A DNA stretch of 64,000 nt from Trichococcus sp. K1Tr (GTDB lineage: Bacteria; Bacillota; Bacilli; Lactobacillales; Aerococcaceae): positions 1-64,000 of the forward strand of contig NZ_JAQMHR010000011.1 of NCBI RefSeq assembly GCF_028309625.1, written 5' to 3'. The first letter of the stretch is position 1. Every line of letters starts with the position of its first letter. The notes beneath the pieces are model-generated. The model made no database searches and was not told the DNA's origin. It was given only the letters and a program-made list of their open reading frames with translations. Shown one piece after another: positions 1 through 8,325 of this stretch. Position numbers and translations under genes: made by a program.

Positions 1-127
1 AAGTTGGGGTCTCAAAGACCTTAATCAACTTTACCAGCACAGATACTTAAGTTATTGAACCGCCGTGTACGGAACCGTACGCACGGTGGTGTGAGAGGTC
101 GGAGCCTGTTGGCTCCTCCTACTCGAT
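1..127 (+). mobile_element. 3' end of a group II intron (domains V and VI)
   Basis: The left edge holds the ribozyme tail of a group II intron; the rest, including any reverse transcriptase gene, lies outside the window. Domain V is a long hairpin at about 57-92 with a GAAC tip (CGCCGTGTACG against CGTACGCACGG). Domain VI follows at 93-127: GAG pairs with CTC, and GGAGCC (101-106) with GGCTCC (111-116) round a TGTT loop. A single unpaired A at 121, six to seven bases before the likely 3' end, is in the place of the branch-point adenosine. The 3' splice junction is put after ...CTCGAT at 127. The structure is seen directly; intron class and host gene are not determined. Confidence 0.85.
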
Positions 128-345
128 TGTTGCCGATGATTGCCGGATGTGCGTTTTGCTTGGTCACTCTATACAAAACAGTGCATATTCTTGTGTGGAA
201 TGTACAGGGATAGTGCGGCTGTAAATGCTTATAATGGAAACAGTCAGATATGGAATGGAAGGGCTTACTGACTTGTCTTGGAGAGCATCTTAGAAGCCGT
301 GCCCATAATCAAGAGATACAATAATAAGTGATGGAGGAGAATCAT
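128..345. other. intergenic region before the MFS gene
   Basis: No gene is seen. A candidate -10 box TATAAT lies at 230-235 with TG two bases before its T-rich start; no good -35 box was found. If the intron is active, this stretch is its 3' exon, so the intron sits in the upstream region of the permease gene rather than inside a recognised coding sequence. Confidence 0.4.
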
Positions 346-1605
346 ATGAGTGAGACGGAAGCAACAAAAGTAGTGGAAGTAGTACCAGAAAAAAAAGTGG
401 AATACTGGAAACAAATTATTTATGTTATGACGGCCGGTTGGATAGCAATCTGGGTTTATCGCACAGCATTAGCGCCTATTTATCCTGAAATCAGCGCTTA
501 TTTTGGAGGTGCAACGGATTCCCAACTCGGATCCATCTCCAGTTTTTATTTCCTGGGCTACGTTTTGATGCAAATCCCTTCAGGTCTATTGGTGGATCGA
601 TTTGGTAAGAAGACCATCCTGATTCCCGGTTTCCTGCTGTTCGGATTAGGGACCATGGTTGTGGGCATGGCGGACACCTTGTTGGTCGTGTACATCGGAA
701 GTGTGTTGGCGGGAATCGGGTGCGGCACCTACTATGGTGTGGCGTATTCTTTGACTGCAGAACATGTACCTAGTTCCAGAAAAAGCTTGGCAACGGCCAT
801 CGTAAACAGTGGTACGGCAGTCGGCAGCGGAATCGGCATGATCTCCTCCAGTTACTTCGTCGCACAATTGGGGTTGCCTTGGCAATATATGCTATTCTTC
901 ACGTTATTTCTGATTATCACGATGGTTTTCATCTTCTGGAAATTCATCAAAGGCAATAAAGAAAGTGAAGCAATCATTTCGCAAACAAAAATGATCACGG
1001 AAACTCCGCAAGAAAAAACGTCGTTGAAAGCTTTGATGCGTCCTCAGATGTTGGGAGCATACTGTCTTTACTTTGCTACCTGCTACGCTTATTACCTTAC
1101 GGATACTTGGTTGCCAAACTTCTTGTCGACTGAAAGAGGCTTTGAAGGAGCAACTATCGGACTGGCTTCATCGATGGTATTTTTTGCGGCTATCCCGGGT
1201 GCCTTGTTCTTCAGTCGGATCGCTGATAAATTCAGTCATAAAAAAATCAGTTTGATCATCTTTTTGGAGATAGTCGCAGCGATTATGCTTTTCCTGGCAG
1301 TACAGGCTCCTAACCAAGTGTTGTTGATGGTCGGACTGATTTCCTATGGATTTTTCGGTAAGCTTGCGGTTGAGCCGATTATCATTTCGTGGTTGGGCGA
1401 GCACGCACCAAAACGGGGTATCGCTACAACGCTGGGGTTCTTTAATTTCTTTGGGATGAGTTCCTCCGTAATCGTTCCGTCCCTTACTGGTGCCATCTCC
1501 GATGCGACCGGATCAAAAGTGTATGCTTTTTACTTGTCCGTCATCATCATCCTCGTAGGGACGACAATCTTCTACTTGGTGAACGGAAGAACAAAGAAAG
1601 CCTAA
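346..1605 (+). CDS. MFS transporter, anion/sugar-phosphate permease type
   Basis: A 419-residue major facilitator superfamily protein with about twelve membrane segments split 6+6 by a charged loop near residue 200. The loop after the second segment carries the MFS signature (GLLVDRFGKK). The second half repeats it as SRIADKFSHKK. The chosen ATG at 346 follows GGAGGA (333-338) at normal spacing; the longer GTG reading at 328 would place that ribosome site inside the gene. Sequence style is closest to the organic-anion and sugar-phosphate symporters, but the substrate cannot be read from sequence. It stands alone between the intron tail and a terminator. Uptake of an organic acid for the neighbouring oxaloacetate decarboxylase is possible but only suggested by position. 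Confidence 0.8.
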   Translation: MSETEATKVVEVVPEKKVEYWKQIIYVMTAGWIAIWVYRTALAPIYPEISAYFGGATDSQLGSISSFYFLGYVLMQIPSGLLVDRFGKKTILIPGFLLFGLGTMVVGMADTLLVVYIGSVLAGIGCGTYYGVAYSLTAEHVPSSRKSLATAIVNSGTAVGSGIGMISSSYFVAQLGLPWQYMLFFTLFLIITMVFIFWKFIKGNKESEAIISQTKMITETPQEKTSLKALMRPQMLGAYCLYFATCYAYYLTDTWLPNFLSTERGFEGATIGLASSMVFFAAIPGALFFSRIADKFSHKKISLIIFLEIVAAIMLFLAVQAPNQVLLMVGLISYGFFGKLAVEPIIISWLGEHAPKRGIATTLGFFNFFGMSSSVIVPSLTGAISDATGSKVYAFYLSVIIILVGTTIFYLVNGRTKKA

Positions 1606-1611
1606 AATGAT

Positions 1612-1668
1612 AAAAGAAAGGTCTGTGTTATGAGCGAGCGTGCTCAATACTACAGACCTTTCTTTTAT
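1612..1668 (+). terminator. terminator after MFS gene
   Basis: The arms AAAGAAAGGTCTGT and ACAGACCTTTCTTT form a strong hairpin with a smaller GAGCGAGCGTGCTC helix at its tip, and T-rich sequence lies inside and after the right arm. It follows the MFS stop codon directly. Confidence 0.8.
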
Positions 1669-1732
1669 ATGCTTGAATTTGATGGAGAGAATTTCAGTGA
1701 ATGGAAGTCCAGGATAGTTGGCAAAAGTTACA

Positions 1733-1757
1733 GGGGCTGACTCAATGAGTCAGCCCC
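1733..1757 (-). terminator. terminator of the cupin gene
   Basis: GGGGCTGACT and AGTCAGCCCC form a perfect 10-bp stem with a short CAATG loop. Read on the minus strand it lies just past the cupin stop codon and is followed by a T-rich stretch. Confidence 0.75.
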
Positions 1758-1767
1758 CGATCAAGCA

Positions 1768-2184
1768 TTATTCTTCGTGGGAAATGAAATCCATCGGCAT
1801 AGGTCCTGCAACCCCTACAAATACAAAATGTTCATTGCCTGTGTTGACCATTCCGTGTTGTTGTCCACGCTCGGAGAAAATGATGTCACCTTTCGTGATT
1901 TCAACTTCTTCTCCAAATCCTGGATAAAAAGTGCCTGTTCCTTGCACACAAATCCAGATGTCATCAGAAGTGGAGTGCGAATGGTTCACTACTTTTTGAC
2001 CGGGTTCCAAGCACCAGACAGCACCAGCCATAAAAGCTGTTTCATAAAAGATGGTCTTTTTGCCGGCTTCGGGATCGAATTGAATGACCTCTTCCAGTTT
2101 GAATAACCGTTCCTTGATCTTTGATTGGTTCGATTGTGTTACCTCAATCGCTTCCATTTCAGAAATGCTTCCTCTTGTTTCCAT
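1768..2184 (-). CDS. cupin-domain protein
   Basis: A 138-residue single-domain cupin. The first cupin motif is visible as HSHSTSDDIWICVQG (metal-ligand histidines and an acidic residue), and the second as GDIIFSERGQQHGMVN, with the expected spacing between them. Small cupins of this type bind a metal ion and act as dioxygenases, isomerases or ligand sensors; no specific reaction can be assigned here. The start is the ATG preceded by AAGGAGCG at six bases. The gene is convergent with the MFS gene and separated from it by two terminators, so a shared function is not implied. Confidence 0.8.
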   Translation of the reverse strand: METRGSISEMEAIEVTQSNQSKIKERLFKLEEVIQFDPEAGKKTIFYETAFMAGAVWCLEPGQKVVNHSHSTSDDIWICVQGTGTFYPGFGEEVEITKGDIIFSERGQQHGMVNTGNEHFVFVGVAGPMPMDFISHEE

Positions 2185-2514
2185 ATTAACCGCTCCTTGT
2201 CTGTAATGTATATTGGGATAACCGATTCAATTCCATTGTGTTCAGATAATCACAAACGAAATATGACCTTAGTATAACAAGGGGGTAAAGCGCTAACAAT
2301 ACTGTGTTCTCATAAAAAATAAAAAAACTTAGCCATTATGCACAAGAGAATATTTACGGGTTTGTCAGTTGTTCATAAGAGGCATCCAGATTCAGCAACT
2401 GTGGACAATTATCTGATTTTTTCCGTTGCTCAAGCTGGATTGACTCATTGTTATTTCTAATAATTTGTATCTACAGATTGAATTATCGGTCAATTTAGTG
2501 TAAGCTAGTATTAT
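2185..2514. other. divergent promoter region between cupin and oad operon
   Basis: About 330 AT-rich bases without a convincing gene. It must hold the promoters of the cupin gene (leftward) and of the oxaloacetate decarboxylase operon (rightward). A weak rightward promoter can be drawn (TTGAAT near 2479, 17 bases, TAAGCT), but it is not convincing. Confidence 0.4.
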
Positions 2515-2528
2515 GGAAAACGCTTACA
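2515..2528 (+). promoter_or_regulatory. cre-like CcpA site before oad operon
   Basis: GGAAAACGCTTACA matches the catabolite-response consensus TGWAARCGYTWNCW at 13 of 14 positions (first base differs). It lies just before the AAGGAGGGG ribosome site at 2527-2535, so CcpA binding here would block transcription of the operon when preferred sugars are present. Confidence 0.55.
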
Positions 2529-2545
2529 AGGAGGGGTTTTCTGTC

Positions 2546-2611
2546 GTGGACTTCCTGATGAATGCGGAGGGATTAAAAATACTGTTAGATAAAAAAATCA
2601 CAAAAAATTGA
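2546..2611 (+). CDS. 21-codon leader ORF before oadA
   Basis: A short reading frame beginning GTG (or an internal ATG at 2558) lies 10 bases after an excellent AAGGAGGGG site. It reads MDFLMNAEGLKILLDKKITKN and stops at TGA. OadA begins about ten bases later in another frame and lacks its own ribosome site. Two readings are possible: a leader peptide that feeds ribosomes to oadA by re-initiation, or the true amino-terminus of OadA separated by a frameshift in the A-rich run at 2591-2607. In the other frame the codons run straight from ...KIDFETLAP into OadA. Confidence 0.35.
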   Translation: MDFLMNAEGLKILLDKKITKN

Positions 2612-2621
2612 TTTTGAAACG

Positions 2622-4097
2622 TTGGCACCAATGAAAAGAATGGATGTGATCGGATTGGAAAAAGGAAAGAAAGTGCTTTTTACTGAGACCGTTCTGCGCG
2701 ATGCGCATCAAAGTTTGATGGCGACACGCATGTCTACGGACGACATGCTCCCTATTGTGGAGAAAATGGATGAAGCCGGGTATTACGCGCTCGAGTGCTG
2801 GGGCGGGGCCACTTATGATGCGGCTATCCGTTTTCTGCACGAAGATCCGTGGGAAAGACTGCGGCAAATCCGCAAGCGTGCTCCGCATGCGAAGCTGCAG
2901 ATGCTGCTCAGAGGACAGAATCTGATCGGGTACCGCCACTATGCAGATGATATCGTGGATCGATTCGTCGGCAAAGCTGTCGAAAACGGTATCGACATTT
3001 TTAGGATTTTTGATGCCTTGAATGACACGAGAAACTTGAGAGCATCGCTAGAAGCAGTCAAAAAATATGGCGCCCACGCACAACTGACGATCTGTTATAC
3101 CATCAGCGATGTCCACACAATCCCATTTTACACCGATTTGGCCAAGGAACTGACTGAAATGGGTGCGGACTCAATCTGTATCAAGGATATGGCTGGCATA
3201 TTGACGCCGAAAGTAGCCAAAGAGCTGATTCCGGCCATCAAAGCCGTTATCGATGTGCCGCTGAATATCCACACGCATGCCACCAGCGGCGTTTCGCAGA
3301 TGACCTACATGGCTGCCATCGAAGCCGGTGCGGACATCATCGACTGCGCCATTTCCCCTTTTGCGGAAGGGACAAGCCAACCGCCGACCGAATCGATGGC
3401 GCTGGTGCTGGAGGAACTCGGGTACAGTACGGGCTTGGACATTGCCAAATTGGAAGAGATTGCCGATTATTTCAAACCGATCCGCGACAAGTACATCGCT
3501 TCGGGTGTGCTCGATCCGAAAATGCTGTCGGTCGATCCCAAAGCGCTCATCTATCAAGTGCCGGGTGGGATGCTGTCGAACTTGAATTCGCAACTCAAGC
3601 AGGCAAAGGCCAGTGATAAGTACGAGGCCGTGCTGCGGGAAGTGCCCCGCGTCAGAGCGGACTTAGGCTTTCCACCGCTAGTCACCCCAATGAGCCAAAT
3701 GGTCGGGACGCAGGCCGTTTTCAATGTCCTGACGGGAGAACGTTACAAGATGGTACCGAATGAAGTGAAGGATTACCTGCACGGAAAATACGGAAAGACA
3801 CCGGTCCCGGTAAACGACAATTTCCGGCGCAGCATCATCGGGGATGATGCCGTCATCACGGATCGCCCGGCGGATCATCTTGAGCCTGAGTTCGCAAGAT
3901 TGAAGGCGGAGTTGGGTGACCTGGCGCGAACGGACGAGGACGTGTTGACTTATGCACTGTTCCCTCAAGTCGGCAAAGCGTATCTGCAGGAAGTCTATTA
4001 TCCAACTATTCCAGAAGAACAAGCAGAAATAAAAGCGCCCTCTCCAGGCGAGAAGACGGAAACAGTGGTTCGAATCCAAGCCCGCTATCGCAATTAA
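2622..4097 (+). CDS. oadA: oxaloacetate decarboxylase alpha subunit (carboxyltransferase)
   Basis: The 491-residue carboxyltransferase moves the C4 carboxyl group of oxaloacetate to biotin, leaving pyruvate. The TIM-barrel domain begins with TETVLRDAHQS (metal-binding Asp). It includes the catalytic-lysine region SICIKDMAG and the metal-binding HTHATSG motif, and is followed by the conserved carboxylase domain to about residue 460. Unlike many OadA proteins it has no biotinyl domain; that is encoded separately downstream. The start is uncertain: TTG 2622, ATG 2631 and ATG 2643 all lack a good ribosome site, see the leader ORF. It is the first gene of oadA - gamma - biotin carrier - oadB. Confidence 0.93.
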   Translation: MAPMKRMDVIGLEKGKKVLFTETVLRDAHQSLMATRMSTDDMLPIVEKMDEAGYYALECWGGATYDAAIRFLHEDPWERLRQIRKRAPHAKLQMLLRGQNLIGYRHYADDIVDRFVGKAVENGIDIFRIFDALNDTRNLRASLEAVKKYGAHAQLTICYTISDVHTIPFYTDLAKELTEMGADSICIKDMAGILTPKVAKELIPAIKAVIDVPLNIHTHATSGVSQMTYMAAIEAGADIIDCAISPFAEGTSQPPTESMALVLEELGYSTGLDIAKLEEIADYFKPIRDKYIASGVLDPKMLSVDPKALIYQVPGGMLSNLNSQLKQAKASDKYEAVLREVPRVRADLGFPPLVTPMSQMVGTQAVFNVLTGERYKMVPNEVKDYLHGKYGKTPVPVNDNFRRSIIGDDAVITDRPADHLEPEFARLKAELGDLARTDEDVLTYALFPQVGKAYLQEVYYPTIPEEQAEIKAPSPGEKTETVVRIQARYRN

Positions 4098-4115
4098 GAG
4101 GAAGAGGTGAAAGAA

Positions 4116-4412
4116 ATGGAAACATTCAATTTAGGAGATGGTCTGGTTGTCACAGTTGTTGCGATGATCGTTGTTTTTGCTGTACTGGCAAGTCTTTGGT
4201 TCTTGGTTGAACTGGTCCATAAGCTGGTCGGGGAACCTGCACAGGCAGCTTCAGTACCGGAGCACCGTGAAGAAAATTTGCAGCCTGTTCAGCAGAATAC
4301 AGGTGTGGATGAGCAACGGGCCAAAGCCGCGGCGATTATGGCACTGGTCGCCGCATATGAGGCACATCCGGCCAAAAAGTTCGAGATCGTTGATGTAACG
4401 CGTATTAAATAA
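4116..4412 (+). CDS. oxaloacetate decarboxylase gamma-type small membrane subunit
   Basis: A 98-residue protein with one amino-terminal membrane helix (LVVTVVAMIVVFAVLASLWFLVELV). A polar, variable stretch follows, and then a conserved soluble tail (AIMALVAAYEAHPAKKFEIVDVTRIK region). This is the layout of OAD gamma chains, which hold the alpha subunit to the membrane subunit. The ATG at 4116 follows GAAGAGGTG; a GTG nine bases upstream lies inside that ribosome site. The gene starts 18 bases after oadA and is clearly in the same operon. Gamma chains of lactic acid bacteria are sometimes called OadD or OadG; no symbol is forced here. Confidence 0.8.
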   Translation: METFNLGDGLVVTVVAMIVVFAVLASLWFLVELVHKLVGEPAQAASVPEHREENLQPVQQNTGVDEQRAKAAAIMALVAAYEAHPAKKFEIVDVTRIK

Positions 4413-4446
4413 ATTCCATCTGCTTACTATAAAGGGAGGATTTTTT

Positions 4447-4794
4447 ATGAAAAAGTATGAAATCGAAATTGACGGGCAAGTTTATCATGTCAAGGTGAGG
4501 GAGTTGCCGGATGATGCAGTCATGACAGAGCAACCTAAGGCCGACAGCGGCAGACACGTTGCTGATCCTGCGACCCAAACAGAAGGGAAAACAATGTTGG
4601 CGCCGATGGCCGGCACCATCTTGCGCATCCTCGTCAAAGAGGGACAGAAAGTCAAAAAAGGGGAAAATCTCATTGTCCTCGAAGCCATGAAGATGGAGAA
4701 TGAAATCGTTGCGGATGAGGATGGCATCATCAGAAGTATTTTGGTGAAAGCAAATGATAGTGTCGAATCCGACCAACCGTTGCTGATTCTCTAG
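4447..4794 (+). CDS. biotin carboxyl carrier protein of oxaloacetate decarboxylase
   Basis: A 115-residue protein. Residues 1-35 form a short lead segment (MKKYEIEIDGQVYHVKVREL), then a linker, then a biotinyl domain with the biotinylation motif EAMKMEN. The lysine carries biotin, which shuttles the carboxyl group from OadA to OadB. An AAGGGAGGA ribosome site precedes the ATG. In many bacteria this domain is fused to the end of OadA or to the gamma chain; here it is a free-standing subunit, as in several lactic acid bacteria and the related glutaconyl- and methylmalonyl-CoA decarboxylases. Confidence 0.93.
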   Translation: MKKYEIEIDGQVYHVKVRELPDDAVMTEQPKADSGRHVADPATQTEGKTMLAPMAGTILRILVKEGQKVKKGENLIVLEAMKMENEIVADEDGIIRSILVKANDSVESDQPLLIL

Positions 4795-4810
4795 AAGGGG
4801 AGGGATTCCT

Positions 4811-5941
4811 ATGGTACAAGCTTTGACGGATCTGATCCGGACATCCGGATTGGTTAATATTACGTATAAAGAAATCATTATGATCATCATTGCATGCATT
4901 TTCCTTTATTTAGCCATCAAAAAGGGCTATGAACCGTACTTGCTGATTCCAATCGCATTCGGTATCCTCTTGGTGAATCTGCCGCTTGCGGGGTTAATGG
5001 CGCATCCATCTGAGGGGGGGCCTGGAGGATTGCTTTATTACCTCTATCAAGGGACTGATTTGGGCATCTATCCGCCCTTGATCTTCCTCTGTCTCGGGGC
5101 AGCGACCGATTTCGGTCCGCTCATCGCCAATCCGAAGACGTTGTTGTTGGGCGGGGCTGCACAGTTCGGTATCTTTGCGGCATTCTTCGGGGCACTGGCC
5201 TTGGGAATGACGCCCCAGGAAGCGGCATCCGTCGGCATCATCGGTGGAGCAGACGGACCGACTGCCATCTATTTGACGACAAAATTGGCCAATCATCTCT
5301 TATCGGTCATCGCCCTGGCCGCCTATTCCTATATGGCCTTGGTTCCCCTCATCCAGCCGCCGATCATGCGCCTGTTGACGACCCAAAAGGAGCGGGAGAC
5401 GGTCATGAAGCAAATGCGCGTCGTATCCAAAAACGAGCGCATCCTGTTTCCGATCGTCACCACTATTTTCGTCAGCTTGGTCGTTCCATCAGCCACTGCG
5501 CTTGTGGGGATGCTGATGCTGGGCAATCTGATCCGGGAAAGCGGCCAAGTTCCGAAATTGACGGAGACGCTTCAGAATGCGATGATGTACATCGTCACCA
5601 TACTTTTGGGCGTAACAGTCGGAGCCAAGGCGAACGGCGAGTTGTTCTTATCGCTGACAACCATAAAAATCATCGTTCTTGGCCTTTTTGCTTTCTCCAT
5701 CGGGACCGCAGCCGGCGTACTGATGGGAAAACTGATGTACAAACTGACGAACGGTAAAGTGAACCCGTTGATCGGTGCCGCCGGTGTATCGGCTGTGCCG
5801 ATGGCTGCGCGGGTCGTGCAGAAGGAAGGCATCAAATACAACCCTTCCAACTATTTGCTGATGCATGCGATGGGCCCGAATGTGGCAGGCGTCATCGGCT
5901 CGGCCGTCGCGGCCGGTGTCCTGTTGGCGTTCTTCGGCTGA
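4811..5941 (+). CDS. oadB: sodium-pumping decarboxylase beta subunit
   Basis: A 376-residue integral membrane protein with about nine to eleven helices. It decarboxylates carboxybiotin and couples this to sodium export. Conserved family segments are visible, including ADGPTAIYLTTKLA (the region with the sodium-site Asp), GNLIRESG and GAAGVSAVPMAARVVQ. The ATG follows GAAGGGGAGGG and lies 16 bases after the biotin-carrier gene, so the operon is intact. It could equally serve a methylmalonyl-CoA or glutaconyl-CoA decarboxylase, but the oxaloacetate-type OadA upstream settles the role. The strong terminator after it ends the operon. Confidence 0.93.
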   Translation: MVQALTDLIRTSGLVNITYKEIIMIIIACIFLYLAIKKGYEPYLLIPIAFGILLVNLPLAGLMAHPSEGGPGGLLYYLYQGTDLGIYPPLIFLCLGAATDFGPLIANPKTLLLGGAAQFGIFAAFFGALALGMTPQEAASVGIIGGADGPTAIYLTTKLANHLLSVIALAAYSYMALVPLIQPPIMRLLTTQKERETVMKQMRVVSKNERILFPIVTTIFVSLVVPSATALVGMLMLGNLIRESGQVPKLTETLQNAMMYIVTILLGVTVGAKANGELFLSLTTIKIIVLGLFAFSIGTAAGVLMGKLMYKLTNGKVNPLIGAAGVSAVPMAARVVQKEGIKYNPSNYLLMHAMGPNVAGVIGSAVAAGVLLAFFG

Positions 5942-5958
5942 GTGCGGACTATTAACCA

Positions 5959-5997
5959 TCTCCTTCTGATTTTTTATGTCAGAAGGGGATTTTTTAT
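5959..5997 (+). terminator. terminator of the oad operon
   Basis: CCTTCTGA and TCAGAAGG form a hairpin with an AT-rich loop, followed by GGATTTTTTATTG. It begins 18 bases after the oadB stop codon. Confidence 0.85.
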
Positions 5998-6094
5998 TGT
6001 TTCAAGGCCACACGATTGCTAAATCCATCTGTTCTACACATGGAGGATGTATAATGAAGGCAACAAAAGAGTCAGAAATGGAGGGCGAATTAAA

Positions 6095-7609
6095 ATGAGT
6101 AAAAGAACATCATTGATTGTCGCTTTGGTCGTTTCACTAACTTTATTGCTGTTTGTATCAGTCAATCTTTTTTCGACGTTTTTCAACAGCGGGGAAAGCC
6201 GGACATCTGTGACAACTATTAATACAGATTCGAGAAACACAGGGAATTTCAGCGGGATGGGGAATATGATGGGTACGGATCGGGCTACAGTCTTGGACGA
6301 GAGCGGGCAGGAAATGACCGCGCTGCGGTTGCCGGAACTATTGGAGCCGGATTCCGAATCCGCTACTGAAATCACCTATACGGTCACAGCGCAAGCGGGG
6401 GAAACCGCCTTCTTGGAGGGGGAAACGACGCAGACAATCGGCTACAACGGTTCCTATCTTGGCCCGGTTCTGGTCGTGCATGAAGGCCAAGAGGTGCATA
6501 TCAAGACCGAGAACCAGTTGGCCGAAGCAACCTCTTTCCATTGGCATGGAGTGAAGCTCCCTTCGGATATGGATGGTGGGCCGCATCACCCGGTCGGACC
6601 GAATGAAACGATGCAAGTGGATTTCACTGTCAAACAGGAGGCGGCTACGTTGTGGTTCCACCCGCATGCCTTGGGGACGACTGCTGAACAAGTGTATGCC
6701 GGTCTGGCCGGATTGATCTTTGTCGAGGACGACAACTCCGATCAGCTTGATTTGCCGAAGGACTATGGGGTGAATGACTTCCCTTTGATTATCCAGGATC
6801 GGACCTTCGATGCGGATAATCAATTCGATTACGCAGGGACTTACAATCCCGACGGTACTTATGGCGATACCTTGCTGATCAACGGGACCATCAATCCCTA
6901 CGTTGAGGTAAAAAATGAACAAATCCGCCTGCGTTTGGTGAATGGTTCAAATGCCCGCAATTACACATTCGGATTGGAAAATGGCGCGGAGTTCCATCAG
7001 ATCGCCAGCGATGGCGGCTTTCTTGAACAGCCCGTTGCGTTGACATCTGTGACATTGACACCCGGAGAACGGGCGGAAATCATCGTGGACCTGAGTGAAT
7101 ACGCTGAAGGGGATACCTTGAAATTGATGGACGGGAACGTAACCGTCCTTTCCTTGAATGTCATGGAGGAGACGAACGCACAGACGGCCCTCCCGCAAAC
7201 TTTGAATGAGATTACTGAATTGACGACGGATGGTGCGGCTGTCCAACGGTTCACGTTGAGCGGTATGTCCTTCATGGTAAACATCAACGGCAACCAGTTC
7301 GATATGGATCGGATCGACGTCGAACAGAGCTTGAATGAAACAGTCATCTGGGAAGTCCGCAATGCGCAGGATATGATGGGCAGCATGGTTCATCCTTTCC
7401 ACATCCATGGCGTCCAATTCCAGGTACTCTCGCGTGACGGAGCGGAGCCGCCGCAGAACGAGCAAGGCTGGAAGGACACCATCGCCGTTTATCCCGGCGA
7501 GACGGTCCGTCTGGCGGTGACTTTTTCTGAGAAGGGAGTTTTCATGTATCATTGTCATATTTTGGAGCATGAGGACAATGGTATGATGGGTCAGGTCAGT
7601 GTACAATAA
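6095..7609 (+). CDS. membrane-anchored multicopper oxidase
   Basis: A 504-residue three-cupredoxin-domain oxidase of the CueO/CotA/FtsP-like kind, probably oxidising Cu(I) outside the membrane. Residues 7-28 are an uncleaved or cleavable signal helix. The copper motifs are all present: HWHGVKLP, WFHPHALG, HPFHIHG and YHCHILEHEDNGMM, providing the type 1 Cys and His and the trinuclear-centre histidines. Short methionine-rich patches (SGMGNMMG near residue 50, DMMGSM near 430) fit copper binding. ATG 6095 follows GGAGGG at eight bases; an earlier ATG at 6047 is the first codon of an in-frame extension of 16 residues. A response regulator and a histidine kinase follow at once, making a copper-response unit. 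Confidence 0.9.
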   Translation: MSKRTSLIVALVVSLTLLLFVSVNLFSTFFNSGESRTSVTTINTDSRNTGNFSGMGNMMGTDRATVLDESGQEMTALRLPELLEPDSESATEITYTVTAQAGETAFLEGETTQTIGYNGSYLGPVLVVHEGQEVHIKTENQLAEATSFHWHGVKLPSDMDGGPHHPVGPNETMQVDFTVKQEAATLWFHPHALGTTAEQVYAGLAGLIFVEDDNSDQLDLPKDYGVNDFPLIIQDRTFDADNQFDYAGTYNPDGTYGDTLLINGTINPYVEVKNEQIRLRLVNGSNARNYTFGLENGAEFHQIASDGGFLEQPVALTSVTLTPGERAEIIVDLSEYAEGDTLKLMDGNVTVLSLNVMEETNAQTALPQTLNEITELTTDGAAVQRFTLSGMSFMVNINGNQFDMDRIDVEQSLNETVIWEVRNAQDMMGSMVHPFHIHGVQFQVLSRDGAEPPQNEQGWKDTIAVYPGETVRLAVTFSEKGVFMYHCHILEHEDNGMMGQVSVQ

Positions 7610-7641
7610 AAATCAGGAAAACAAGATGGAGGTGGATGCCC

Positions 7642-8325
7642 ATGAAGATTTTGATCGTCGATGATGAACCAAATATTTTGGATATCGTGGAGGCCTATCT
7701 GGCCGCCAAAAAATATCAAGTGTACCGTGCTGAGACCGGGGCGGAGGCATTAGAGAAATTTCATGCCTTCCATCCGGATCTGATTGTGTTGGATCTGATG
7801 CTGCCGGATATGGCAGGCGGAGATATCTGCGCCAAAATCCGCGAAGAATCCAACGTTCCCATCATCATGCTGACGGCAAGGTCATCCGAAAAGGATATCT
7901 TGAGCGGCTTGCAGATCGGAGCGGATGATTACATGGTCAAGCCATTCAGCCCTAAGGAGCTGGTGGCACGGGTCGAGACGGTGCTGAGGCGCGCTGCCCC
8001 AGCCGATGCTGAAGAAAAATGGAGCTTCGATGGCGGCGAATTGGTCATTCATCCCAAAACGAAGCAAGTTTTCGCGAGGCAGCAGGAAGTCGCATTGACG
8101 GCTACCGAATATGAACTGTTGACGCTATTGGCCAAGAATCCGAGCCGACTCTTCACGAGGGAAGAATTGCTGGAGACCGTAAAAGGGATGGATTTTGAAG
8201 GTTTGGATAGGGTCATCGATACGCATATCAAGAACATCAGGCAAAAGATAGAGCCGGAACCGAAACAGCCCATCTATATTCTGACTGTCCGGGGAAGCGG
8301 CTATCGGTTTGGAGGGAAACGATGA
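7642..8325 (+). CDS. OmpR-family response regulator (copper module)
   Basis: A 227-residue regulator: receiver domain 1-115 with the acidic pair DDE (7-9), phosphoacceptor Asp51 in VLDLMLPD and the conserved Lys in MVKPFSP. The winged-helix DNA-binding domain runs from about 130 to the end (LTATEYELLTLLAKNP, DTHIKNIRQKI, TVRGSGYRF). It lies 32 bases after the oxidase and overlaps the kinase by four bases, so it is co-transcribed. Start chosen at ATG 7642, nine bases after GGAGG; ATG 7636 is too close to that site. It probably controls the oxidase operon and perhaps the nearby CopB gene. Confidence 0.93.
   Translation: MKILIVDDEPNILDIVEAYLAAKKYQVYRAETGAEALEKFHAFHPDLIVLDLMLPDMAGGDICAKIREESNVPIIMLTARSSEKDILSGLQIGADDYMVKPFSPKELVARVETVLRRAAPADAEEKWSFDGGELVIHPKTKQVFARQQEVALTATEYELLTLLAKNPSRLFTREELLETVKGMDFEGLDRVIDTHIKNIRQKIEPEPKQPIYILTVRGSGYRFGGKR

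Noticed and set aside
2602-2608. A AAA AAT looks like a -1 slippery heptamer before oadA
   Set aside because: A -1 slip leads into the wrong frame; OadA is reached only by +1.
6035-6044. TACACATGGA as a CopY-type cop box before the multicopper oxidase
   Set aside because: It lacks one symmetric position of TACANNTGTA, no CopY gene is present, and a two-component system follows the gene.
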